The translations under genes were made by a program, and so were the position numbers. From CAKSQF01 sp964582375 (GTDB lineage: Bacteria; Bacillota; Clostridia; Oscillospirales; CAG-272), in assembly GCA_964582375.1 (NCBI GenBank), contig CAZORL010000025.1, positions 1 to 21,816 of the forward strand: a stretch of DNA of 21,816 bases. The letters run 5' to 3'. The notes beneath the pieces were generated by a model, which did not search any database, was not told the DNA's origin, and worked only from the letters and a program-made list of their open reading frames with translations. Positions 7,346 through 15,867 of the stretch are shown piece after piece. Each line of letters opens with the position of its first letter. The stretch's first letter is position 1.

Positions 7346-9546
7346 ACAGAATATCCTCTCTTTACCTCGTTGACCTTCGGGATAATCGCAAGTCTTGCCA
7401 TTATCGCCTTAAAATGTGACACATCGCGACAGCCGACGACAAGATTGACGATAAGCATTCCGTCCTTTGCACGCGTGTTTATTTGATGGAGCGTCACGCG
7501 CATATCGGCAAGCGTTGATGTAATATTTGCAAGGAGCATGAGGTCGTTTTCGGCAAATATCTGCACATATGCCTCGTATGTGCCGGGGGTATTCTGTGCC
7601 GCCTTTGTCGGCATATCGCCCCAACTTGCCGTGACGAATCGATCTCTGTTTTCTTCCTTTTCAAGTCCCTGTTTAACGTTCGGGCAGTCGCGCTTATGGA
7701 TAGATATACCGAATCCGCGCGTTATGAAGCCGACGATATCATCCCCGGGAAGCGGATTACAGCATTTGGCGAATTTGACCTCGCATCCGTCCACGCCGTC
7801 AACGATGACTCCGCCGCTTGATTTCTTTGAATGCGGTTTTGTTACGATCTGCTCGGCGGCGATCGGGGTAGATATCTCTTCGGGCTTTACGATACGATCA
7901 AACTCATCATGAAGTCTGATTGCGACCTTGGCAATGGTCACGCCGCCGTAGCCTATCGTGCTGTAGAGATCGTCTGCCTCGTGATAACCCATGCGTGCAG
8001 CAACATTCGTGACGATCTCCTCGATCTGTGCCGCACTGCACGCTCTGCCGAATTTCGAGAACTCCTTTTCGATCTCCGACTTGCCGACGGCGATGTTTTC
8101 GGAGCGTTTTTCCTTTTTGAACCACTGTCTGATCTTATTGCGCGCCTCGCTCGTTTTGACAATTCCGAGCCAATCGCGCGACGGTCCTTTTGATGCGGAG
8201 GACGTGATGATCTCGGCGATCTCGCCGTTTTTGAGTGTTCGGTCTATCGGTGTGATCATTCCGTTGACCTTTGCGCCGATCATCCTGTTGCCGACCTGCG
8301 AATGAATTGCGTAGGCAAAATCGATAAGAGTTGCACCCGTTGGGAGATTGATAACATCGCCCTTCGGGGTAAACACGAATATCTCATCCTGGAAAATATC
8401 GACCTTGAGTGCACGCAAAAACTCATCATGGTCACGGGTATTATCCTCAGCCTCGATGAGCCTTGCGATCCACGAAAGTCTGCGATCTATCTCGCCGTCA
8501 ACATGGTCGCCCGATTTATATTTCCAATGGGCAGCGACACCGAATTCGGCGATCTGATGCATCTTTTCGGTTCTTATCTGAACCTCGAACGGTATTCCCT
8601 CTTTTCCGATGACCGTCGTATGGAGCGATTGGTACATGTTGGGCTTTGGAGTCGAGATATAGTCCTTAAATCTGCCGGGGATCGACTTGAACGTATCGTG
8701 GATTATTCCGAGTGCGGTATAGCACTCAAGCTCGGTCTTGGTGATAATACGAACGGCGTAAAAATCATATATCTCATCAAGTGATTTATGCTGATTGAAC
8801 ATCTTGAAGTAGATCGAGTAAACGCTCTTTATTCTGCCGTCTACTGTGAACGAAAATCCGTTTTCGGCAAGCTTTTCCTTGATCTCTTCCTTGATATTGC
8901 TGATAAAATCTCGATTTTGACCGTATCTCTTCTCGACATCGCCCTTAACCTCGGCATAGCCTATCGGGTCAAGATACGAAAGCGACAGATTTTCAAGTTC
9001 GGTCTTTATACGCTGGATACCGAGTCTGTGCGCAAGCGGTGCGTACACATGCATCGTTTCAAGTGCGGTAAGGCGTCGTTTTTCGTCCTCTTTGGCAGAG
9101 AGAGTGCGCATATTGTGCAGTCTGTCGCAAAGTTTTATGAATATGACACGGACGTCCTTCGACATTGCCATGAACATCTTTCGCAGATTTTCCATCTGCT
9201 GTTCTTCTTTATCCTCAAACGGAATATGGACAAGCTTTGTAAGTCCATCGACAAGCAGTGCGACCTCAGGTCCAAACTCTTTTTTTATGGTATCAACGCT
9301 GACATCGCAGTCCTCGACCGTATCATGAAGAAGTGCCGCACAGATCGAATCGGTATCGAGTTCAAGCGAGGCGACGATCTCTGCGACCGCAACCGGATGG
9401 GTAATATACGGCTCTCCCGAAACGCGGAACTGTCCCGCATGATGCTCTGCCGCAAATTCGTAAGCGCGCTTTATTTTATCAAGGTCATAGCTCATATTGT
9501 GGTTTTCCGATATTATGCTTATGAGCTTATCCGTATTTTCGGGCAA
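7342..9546 (-). CDS. relA: Bifunctional (p)ppGpp synthetase/hydrolase (RelA/SpoT homologue)
   Basis: Domains in order (counted from the GTG at 9555): HD hydrolase (His53 in T-H-P, His77-Asp78, Asp144 in C-D-R-L-H-N), synthetase with R-F-K-D at 295-298 and M-Y-Q-S-L-H-T-T, TGS (about 390-450), a cysteine-bearing K-C-C-N-P-L-P-G-D-D segment (597-606), and C-terminal ACT (about 660-735). RFKD rather than ExDD is the form found in bifunctional enzymes, and the hydrolase residues are intact, so both making and degrading (p)ppGpp is expected. The GTG at 9555 lies inside the Shine-Dalgarno GGAGGTG; the TTG at 9546, eight bases after GGAGG, is the better start (734 aa). It is coupled to dtd and lies downstream of recJ. 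Confidence 0.95.
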   Translation of the reverse strand: MPENTDKLISIISENHNMSYDLDKIKRAYEFAAEHHAGQFRVSGEPYITHPVAVAEIVASLELDTDSICAALLHDTVEDCDVSVDTIKKEFGPEVALLVDGLTKLVHIPFEDKEEQQMENLRKMFMAMSKDVRVIFIKLCDRLHNMRTLSAKEDEKRRLTALETMHVYAPLAHRLGIQRIKTELENLSLSYLDPIGYAEVKGDVEKRYGQNRDFISNIKEEIKEKLAENGFSFTVDGRIKSVYSIYFKMFNQHKSLDEIYDFYAVRIITKTELECYTALGIIHDTFKSIPGRFKDYISTPKPNMYQSLHTTVIGKEGIPFEVQIRTEKMHQIAEFGVAAHWKYKSGDHVDGEIDRRLSWIARLIEAEDNTRDHDEFLRALKVDIFQDEIFVFTPKGDVINLPTGATLIDFAYAIHSQVGNRMIGAKVNGMITPIDRTLKNGEIAEIITSSASKGPSRDWLGIVKTSEARNKIRQWFKKEKRSENIAVGKSEIEKEFSKFGRACSAAQIEEIVTNVAARMGYHEADDLYSTIGYGGVTIAKVAIRLHDEFDRIVKPEEISTPIAAEQIVTKPHSKKSSGGVIVDGVDGCEVKFAKCCNPLPGDDIVGFITRGFGISIHKRDCPNVKQGLEKEENRDRFVTASWGDMPTKAAQNTPGTYEAYVQIFAENDLMLLANITSTLADMRVTLHQINTRAKDGMLIVNLVVGCRDVSHFKAIMARLAIIPKVNEVKRGYSV

Positions 9547-9593
9547 GCCGAACACCTCCGTTTTATTTATATTGCTCTAACCGACACTCGATG

Positions 9594-11717
9594 TCAATCG
9601 GTCATGTTGCCCGCGATCTTTATATACACGGGCGAGCTTTCAAGTTCTGCTTTTTTATCAACTTTATTTATGGTATAGATCGCTATGTCGTTATCGGGAG
9701 ATCCTTGTGCGAGCGACACAAGTCCGCGCTCGATCAGCACATCAATTATTATACGCACTTTTGCGTAAGTGATGCCGACACCCGATGCGATAAGCTCTCT
9801 GTTTGATATATATCTTCCCACACTGCGTTTCATGCAGGTATAGACTGCGGCAAAATCGGCTCTGCTCGGGAGGATCTGATCGTTTCCCGAAAAACTGCCG
9901 CCGCCCTTTATACGGCGATACTCTTGTCTCTCGCCGTCGGATATCCCCCCACCGCTCAATTTGTGGTCGCGACAAATCAACTGAACCGACGCGCAGCCTC
10001 TAAACTCATTTACCGAAAGTTCGAAAACTATATCTATCTCATCATCGATCAAAAGATCGAGATTTTCACGTTTAGAGTTAAACTTCAAGAGGGTAAAGCT
10101 GAATGTTCCCTTTCTTACCGTAAGTTTCGTATGCTTTACGGCAAGCTCGTTGATCTCGACGATCTTCACGCCTCTCATAAGAAAGAGCGGAACGGGATTC
10201 CCCGAACCGAACGGCTCGAAAAGCTCAAGCTCCTTTGCCTGGGCAAGTGTCATCTCGGGAGGGGCGACCTCACACTCGACATTCACACATGCTGCAAGCT
10301 TTGACCGATCGGTGCTGTCTGTCAGCAATGATCTGACATATTCGTTTATCCTTTCGTCGAAACTCTCGAAATTATCCCGATTGATCGTCAGTCCTGCCGC
10401 AAGCTCGTGACCTCCGAATTTTTCGAGCAGATCCGAGCAATTTGAAAGAGCATCAACGAGATCAACACCCGCGACCGATCTGCCCGAGCCTTTTCCGATA
10501 TTTCCGTCGAACGAAACGATCACTGTCGGAAGATGATATTTTTCGGATATCCTCGACGCAACAATACCAATAACTCCGTTATTCCAACCGTCGCCTGCGA
10601 TCACAAGAACGCCGCGATTTGGCACACCGCGACGGGCAAGCATATCGGTCGCCTCTTTGACGATGACATTCTCCTCCTCCTGGCGACGGCGATTGAGTGC
10701 ACAAAGCTCGGCGGCGATCTCACGCGCGCGCGACCTGCTGTCGGTCAAAAAGAGTTCGAGTGCCAAAGATGCGTGCGCCATTCTGCCTGCGGCATTAATG
10801 CGCGGGGCGAGTGTAAATCCGACAGTTGAAGAATTGATCGCACCTTTGCGCGAGATCTTGCCGTCAGCTCTTCGATTTGCCTCCTCGACAAGCATTGAAA
10901 CAGCATCGGACGGGGTTTCGTTCATCTTTTTGATACCCATTTTGATGAACAGTCGATTCTCATCGATCACGGGCATAACATCGGCGATCGTGCCGATGGC
11001 AACAAGATCCGAATAGCGTTTGCATATTCCGCTGAGATAGTCGCGATCTCTTCCGAGTCGGCTGATCTCAAGGGCGGTGATCAGCTTAAATGCGACGCCG
11101 ACACCTGCAAGTTTATCAAACGGATATTTGTTTTTGGAGTCTTGCCTCTCGGGATCGACTACAGCTACCGCACTCGGCAATATTTCTCTGCAGTCATGGT
11201 GATCGGTAACAACGAAATCGATACCTTGCTCCTTAGCGTAAGTTATCTCATCTATCGCGGTCACGCCTGTATCGACGGTTATCACAAGATCAACACCGTC
11301 ACGGATCAGCTTGTCAATTGCGGCTCTGCTGACGCCGTATCCTTCCTCGGACCTTCCGGGAATATAGCAGGAGAGTTTGTCATCCGTTACCCCGCGTTCC
11401 TTCAAATAGTGCCAAACAAGAGCGGTCGAGGTCACTCCGTCAACGTCATAATCGCCGTACACGGTGATCCTCTCGCCAAGAGCCATCGCACGCTCGATAC
11501 GCTCGACGGCAAGGTCCATATCCGCAAGCAGATAAGGATCGTGCAAAACATTATCCGAGAACGAAAAGAAACGGTAAGCACTCTCGTAGCTGTCAATTCC
11601 CCTTGACATGAGCAAACGTGCCGTCAGCGAGCTTACCGAAAGGCTGTTTGCAAGCCTTACCGCCGCAGGATCGGCGGCATCGAGCTCCGATTTTATATTC
11701 CATATTTTTTCGGGCAT
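9594..11717 (-). CDS. recJ: Single-stranded-DNA-specific exonuclease RecJ
   Basis: The 707-aa protein shows the DHH phosphoesterase signatures: G-D-Y-D-V-D-G (88-94), V-D-T-G (148-151), D-H-H (172-174) and V-V-D-P-E (187-191). A DHHA1 region follows, with G-S-G-R-S-V-A-G-V-D and G-G-H-E-L-A-A-G-L, then an OB-fold-like part and a C-terminal winged-helix-like region (P-S-R-A-D-F-A-A-V-Y and later). RecJ degrades single-stranded DNA 5' to 3' in recombination and base-excision repair. A perfect AGGAGG lies eight bases before the ATG. The stop is 47 bases before the RelA/SpoT start, suggesting one transcript. The upstream 58-base spacer is AT rich with no clear hairpin. Confidence 0.95.
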   Translation of the reverse strand: MPEKIWNIKSELDAADPAAVRLANSLSVSSLTARLLMSRGIDSYESAYRFFSFSDNVLHDPYLLADMDLAVERIERAMALGERITVYGDYDVDGVTSTALVWHYLKERGVTDDKLSCYIPGRSEEGYGVSRAAIDKLIRDGVDLVITVDTGVTAIDEITYAKEQGIDFVVTDHHDCREILPSAVAVVDPERQDSKNKYPFDKLAGVGVAFKLITALEISRLGRDRDYLSGICKRYSDLVAIGTIADVMPVIDENRLFIKMGIKKMNETPSDAVSMLVEEANRRADGKISRKGAINSSTVGFTLAPRINAAGRMAHASLALELFLTDSRSRAREIAAELCALNRRRQEEENVIVKEATDMLARRGVPNRGVLVIAGDGWNNGVIGIVASRISEKYHLPTVIVSFDGNIGKGSGRSVAGVDLVDALSNCSDLLEKFGGHELAAGLTINRDNFESFDERINEYVRSLLTDSTDRSKLAACVNVECEVAPPEMTLAQAKELELFEPFGSGNPVPLFLMRGVKIVEINELAVKHTKLTVRKGTFSFTLLKFNSKRENLDLLIDDEIDIVFELSVNEFRGCASVQLICRDHKLSGGGISDGERQEYRRIKGGGSFSGNDQILPSRADFAAVYTCMKRSVGRYISNRELIASGVGITYAKVRIIIDVLIERGLVSLAQGSPDNDIAIYTINKVDKKAELESSPVYIKIAGNMTD

Positions 11718-11775
11718 TAATGTCGCCTCCTTTTACACAAAATAAAAAATAAAAAAAGAAAACTTCGTTTGCGGA

Positions 11776-13371
11776 CTAATCGGCAGGGCAAAAGGCACTC
11801 ATAATGCGAGTGGCACAGTTTATGCCGTCAACTGCGGCGGACGTTATCCCACCCGCATATCCCGCGCCCTCACCGCAGGGATACAGACCGCGATGCCCCG
11901 GTGCGGTCATGTCATCGCCTCTGACGATCCGCAGCGGTGCGGATGTTCGCGTCTCGGGACCTGTCAAAAGCGCATCCGCCATATCAAAGCCCTCGATCTT
12001 TCTGCCAAAATCGCGAATGCCTATCTCAAGCATCGATGTGACGAATGTCGGAAGCAAAGAATGAAGGTCGCAGGGCGTTACACTGCCGTTCATATAGGTG
12101 GCCTCAACAGTGCCGCAGATATTGCCGACTCTGCCTTCAAAAAAATCGCCAAGTTTCTGTGACGGTGCAGCATAATTTCCACCGCCCATGACAAACGCAC
12201 GCTCTTCGATCGATCGGCAGAAATCTATCGCTTCAAAAGCACCGCCTCCGAAATCATCCGGAAGCACCGAGACGGCAAGTGCCGAATTGGCATTTTTTCC
12301 ATCTCTTGCGCGACGACTCATTCCGTTGGTCACAACTCCGCCAACCTCTGATGCGGCGGCAACGACCTCGCCTCCGGGGCACATACAAAAGGAATAAACA
12401 CCGCGCTCGCCGACGCGTTTTGAGAGCGAATACTCCGCAGGCGGAAGTATATCCGCATATTTACCGTAAAGCGAGCGGTTTATAAGCTCTTGCGGATGTT
12501 CTATCCGAACACCGATCGAGAACGGTTTTGCACGCAGATCATAGCCGCCGTCAAGCAGATATTTATATGTATCGCGCGAGCTGTGACCGATCGCCAACAC
12601 GAGCAGATCGCATGGCATCTCGCCGATATTTGTCGATATTGCACGAACCGAGCCGTCACTGCCGCAGTCGATACGCTCAAGCCTTGTGCCGAAATGCACG
12701 CTGCCGCCGAGTGACTCGATTCTTGATATGGCGTTGTCCACAACAGAGAGGAGGACATCCGTTCCGATGTGCGGTTTGGCTTTTATGAGTATATCCTCGG
12801 GTGCGCCAAGCTCGACAAATTTGGACAGAACGTAACTGCACCTCGGGTCATTGATCCTCGTCATGAGTTTACCGTCCGAAAATGTGCCCGCACCGCCCGC
12901 ACCGAACTGAATGTTCGATTCGGGATCGAGTATCCGATCGGTATAAAATCTCTTGACTGCCGCAGCGCGCGATCTTGCACACTGTCCGCGCTCGATCACT
13001 ATCGGTCGGTAGCCGTATTCGGCAAGCAGAAGTGCGCAGAACATTCCGCACGGACCAAGTCCGACGACGATTGGTCTGTGCTTTGCCTTGATCGAACCGA
13101 TCTCGACCTTCAGAGGATCATCCTTTAGGCAAACTGCCCCGAGATCGGCAAGCTTTTTCTCACTCACAAGGGCTGACAGCTCAGCCGTCACCGAGAAAAC
13201 ATAGCATATATTATCTTTTTTGCGTGCATCGATCGACTCTTTGGAAACTTCCAGTGAAAGCGGAGTGATATGTAATTTTTTCAGCATTCGTGCGCATTTA
13301 TCGATCGCATCCCCGTGAGGATCACTGCTTTCGACCGATATTTTGATATTGTGAACTAATATTTTCGGCAC
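11776..13371 (-). CDS. FAD-dependent dehydrogenase (COG2509 family)
   Basis: The 531-aa protein has an N-terminal region of about 95 residues before the dinucleotide fold. The fold begins I-V-V-G-L-G-P-C-G-M-F (GxGxxG at 104-109) and continues with I-V-I-E-R-G. The signature E-S-N-I-Q-F-G-A-G-G-A-G-T-F-S-D-G-K-L (151-169) is characteristic of COG2509, and the C-terminal G-L-Y-P-C-G-E-G-A-G-Y-A-G-G-I is the second FAD contact. No reaction is established for this family, so the substrate is unknown. The start is GTG, with GGAGG five bases upstream. It follows cdaR by 21 bases, so it is very likely in the cdaA-cdaR transcript. Confidence 0.88.
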   Translation of the reverse strand: MPKILVHNIKISVESSDPHGDAIDKCARMLKKLHITPLSLEVSKESIDARKKDNICYVFSVTAELSALVSEKKLADLGAVCLKDDPLKVEIGSIKAKHRPIVVGLGPCGMFCALLLAEYGYRPIVIERGQCARSRAAAVKRFYTDRILDPESNIQFGAGGAGTFSDGKLMTRINDPRCSYVLSKFVELGAPEDILIKAKPHIGTDVLLSVVDNAISRIESLGGSVHFGTRLERIDCGSDGSVRAISTNIGEMPCDLLVLAIGHSSRDTYKYLLDGGYDLRAKPFSIGVRIEHPQELINRSLYGKYADILPPAEYSLSKRVGERGVYSFCMCPGGEVVAAASEVGGVVTNGMSRRARDGKNANSALAVSVLPDDFGGGAFEAIDFCRSIEERAFVMGGGNYAAPSQKLGDFFEGRVGNICGTVEATYMNGSVTPCDLHSLLPTFVTSMLEIGIRDFGRKIEGFDMADALLTGPETRTSAPLRIVRGDDMTAPGHRGLYPCGEGAGYAGGITSAAVDGINCATRIMSAFCPAD

Positions 13372-13392
13372 ATGATCCTCCGTTATTTGCCT

Positions 13393-14748
13393 TTATGCTT
13401 GTGGGTTGAGATCGATGGGGTCTGCCTCAGAGACCGAGACACTGTATTGCCCGACCTCATAAACATATCCCGCATATTCGCTGTCGAACACAACGACCGC
13501 CCCTACCTTGCCGTCTGACGTTGCGAGGCTGTAATCGATGTAGAGTTTGATCTTTTCCGAATGTTCTTCAAGAGAGCGGAGCATCATCGCCGCATTTTCA
13601 CCCGGAACGGCACGAACGGTCACCATTATCTGCTTATCGGCGATAACCACACCCGACGGTGCGCCGAATAGCTCAAAATTTCTGACCGCGATGATGCGTG
13701 TCTCTATATCGCTGACCTTGACATCGACCTCTGCCGACACAAACTCAGCTCCGTCGGCGGTGGTATATGTGATGCCGTCGATGCGTTCTATATCAACATT
13801 GCTGTAGACCTTATCGGTGAAGAGTTCTTTTTCGTTTATCGGCTCGAGCTTTAGCGAAATATTGTTTACCGATTCGACCGTCGATGCCTCGCCTCTTATG
13901 CGAAGTTCGGACGGTGTGATCTTTATCTGATCACTGTCCAGATAGCCGTTTTGCGTTCCGAGTGTCAGCTTGACCGTCTTTTCCATAAACACGGTAAGCG
14001 ACACCTCAACGCCGTCCCTGCCGGCATCGGTCTTGACCGTTATCGGCAGATCGAGTTCGGAAAGCTCCTCGTCGAGCAAAACGATGCTTGCCGAGACCTT
14101 CATGCTCGATGTGATCTGTCCGACCTGGTCAGTGATTATCTCGATACTTGCCACTCTGTCGAGATTGACCGAACTGCCCTCGAGGGTGACCTTTGATATG
14201 TTCAGTTTTTTGTCAACTATGGGGTAATCGACGAGCTGTGTGCCCTTGATCCTTATGTTTTCGCCTGTTACCGCAAATTCGCGGCTCGTCGGCTTATCGA
14301 TGGTGACGGTAACACTTGTTGTTGACAGTTCATATTTGAGTCCCTTCGGGATCTCGGCAACAAGCGGAAGGCTGTATTCGCCTGCCGATGTGATATTGGA
14401 TATATCGACATAAACATCGAGTGCCGAGTTATCAATGCCTTTCAGATCGTCCTTATCTCCCGAAAGGGTCACCGAGATCTGCTCATCGACGTTTTGGACG
14501 ATCAGTCCGTACCTTTCGCGAAGATCCGCCTCGCCCTTATAGGTCAGCTCAACAGAATTGAAGACGACTCGCATAACACCTCCTCCGCCCGTGGTCATGA
14601 CATAACCCCAAAGGATTATTGCGGCAACGAGTGAGAAAATATATGCAATGACATCATTTCGCCGATTTTTCTTTACAACATAGTCGCTTTTGCCTTCATT
14701 TGCGACATATTCGTTCTCGAAAAGGTCGTTCTTGTCAGAGTTAAGCAC
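13393..14748 (-). CDS. cdaR: YbbR-domain protein, CdaA regulator
   Basis: The 451-aa protein has a cytoplasmic N-terminus of about 31 residues, one membrane helix (about 32-51, ending W-G-Y-V-M) and an extracytoplasmic part made of about four beta-rich YbbR-like repeats (roughly 60-150, 157-255, 257-345, 353-441). This is the architecture of CdaR, which binds the membrane diadenylate cyclase CdaA and modulates c-di-AMP synthesis. The GTG start directly abuts the cdaA TAA stop, with GGAGG ten bases upstream inside the cdaA tail. The pairing with cdaA makes the call secure even though YbbR sequences diverge quickly. Confidence 0.9.
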   Translation of the reverse strand: MLNSDKNDLFENEYVANEGKSDYVVKKNRRNDVIAYIFSLVAAIILWGYVMTTGGGGVMRVVFNSVELTYKGEADLRERYGLIVQNVDEQISVTLSGDKDDLKGIDNSALDVYVDISNITSAGEYSLPLVAEIPKGLKYELSTTSVTVTIDKPTSREFAVTGENIRIKGTQLVDYPIVDKKLNISKVTLEGSSVNLDRVASIEIITDQVGQITSSMKVSASIVLLDEELSELDLPITVKTDAGRDGVEVSLTVFMEKTVKLTLGTQNGYLDSDQIKITPSELRIRGEASTVESVNNISLKLEPINEKELFTDKVYSNVDIERIDGITYTTADGAEFVSAEVDVKVSDIETRIIAVRNFELFGAPSGVVIADKQIMVTVRAVPGENAAMMLRSLEEHSEKIKLYIDYSLATSDGKVGAVVVFDSEYAGYVYEVGQYSVSVSEADPIDLNPQA

Positions 14749-15732
14749 TTAATTTGCACCTCCGTCCCGATGTTCGCCGCCGTCTGCTTGCGACTGCGAT
14801 TCTTTTTTCTGTTTTTGCTCGGACAGTGCTTTTTCGCGTTCACGCTCTGCCGCGGCAACGGCACGTTCCGCCTTTCTTGCCGCGCGCGCCGCACGCTTTT
14901 CCTGTTGAGTCATTCTCTCGCCGACGATATCCGAGAGCTGACGCGGCATCATAAGCTCGATAAGCTCTTTGTAAAGCCTCGTGTAATCATAATTTCGCTT
15001 GAGCTGTCCGTTTATCGCAAGCGATATCGTACCGCTCTCCTCGCTTACGACAACTACGACTGCATCACTGCGCTCGCTCATTCCGATTGCCGCTCTGTGA
15101 CGCGTTCCGAAATCGAGGTCGATATTATGCGAGGCAAGCGGTAGTTTACATCCCGCCGACTGAATGCGATTGTTCTTTATGATAACAGCACCATCATGAA
15201 GGGGTGCTTTATTGAAAAATATGTTTTTGAGCAGCTGTTTTGTGACCTCCGCACCGATGAGAGTTCCCGAGCAGACATACTCCTCAAGTCCGGTCGTTCG
15301 CTCAAGCACGATAAGCGCACCCGTTTGATCGCTCGACATATCGCACGCCGCCTCGCAGACAGAGCGAACCGTGCTTTTGACGAGTGCGACATCCTTCGAT
15401 TCGCTGTGCGGAATAAGATTGCGCACACCGCCCATCTTCTCAAGCACGTCACGTATCTCGGGCTGAAAGATCACGATAAGTGCGGTGATCCCTATTTGGA
15501 TGACATTATGAAGCAGAAAATTGACGGCGGTCAGATCGAGAAGGCTGCCTATAAATTGGACGACCAGAACGACGACAACGCCCGCGGCAAGCTTGCCCGC
15601 GCGGCGGTCGCGTATGAATTTGACTACCCAATAAAAGAGCAGTGATATGATGAAGATATCGAGCAGATCGATGAGATCCATGTTCATAAATGCACGCCAA
15701 AGATCGCTTATCAGCTCACGAACGGTATCCAT
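14749..15732 (-). CDS. cdaA: Diadenylate cyclase CdaA with an extended charged C-terminus
   Basis: The protein is about 327 aa. Three N-terminal membrane helices (roughly residues 20-38, 47-64, 72-90) are followed by a DAC domain with D-G-A (180-182) and R-H-R (211-213), the residues that bind ATP and metal. It condenses two ATP to cyclic di-AMP at the membrane, controlling potassium, osmolyte and wall homeostasis. The ATG at 15732 follows AAAGGA by 12 bases; the upstream in-frame ATG at 15786 would fall almost at the predicted transcription start, so I reject it. The last 54 or so residues are a basic/acidic, Ala-rich coiled-coil-like tail beyond the usual end of the DAC domain. A consensus promoter precedes the gene. 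Confidence 0.94.
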   Translation of the reverse strand: MDTVRELISDLWRAFMNMDLIDLLDIFIISLLFYWVVKFIRDRRAGKLAAGVVVVLVVQFIGSLLDLTAVNFLLHNVIQIGITALIVIFQPEIRDVLEKMGGVRNLIPHSESKDVALVKSTVRSVCEAACDMSSDQTGALIVLERTTGLEEYVCSGTLIGAEVTKQLLKNIFFNKAPLHDGAVIIKNNRIQSAGCKLPLASHNIDLDFGTRHRAAIGMSERSDAVVVVVSEESGTISLAINGQLKRNYDYTRLYKELIELMMPRQLSDIVGERMTQQEKRAARAARKAERAVAAAEREREKALSEQKQKKESQSQADGGEHRDGGAN

Positions 15733-15798
15733 ATATTGTACAGGTCCTTTCCCGCATGTCTTACGAGCCAGCATCAACGGTGACACTGCCCCGTATAT

Positions 15799-15827
15799 AT
15801 TATATAATATTTTTGCTTATATGTCAA
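15799..15827 (-). promoter_or_regulatory. Consensus sigma-A promoter of the cdaA-cdaR operon
   Basis: On the minus strand, TTGACA (15822-15827) and TATAAT (15799-15804) are both perfect and are spaced by 17 bases. The predicted transcription start is near 15792, giving a leader of about 60 nt before the ATG at 15732. It lies in the 135-base gap after the ytqA-like gene, so the c-di-AMP operon has its own strong promoter. Confidence 0.88.
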
Positions 15828-15867
15828 CATTTTTTTGCTGAAAAATCGGTGAATTTTAGATTAATGA

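Noticed and set aside
8788..9678. Open frame of 296 codons on the plus strand
   Set aside because: It is the opposite-strand shadow of the RelA/SpoT gene; no known fold or start signal.
11718..11775. Terminator or promoter in the AT-rich spacer before recJ
   Set aside because: There is a T-rich stretch on the minus strand but no stable stem before it, and no -35/-10 pair of good quality.
15733..15786. Longer cdaA start at 15786
   Set aside because: It would lie about six bases after the predicted transcription start with no ribosome binding site, and the added residues do not resemble CdaA.
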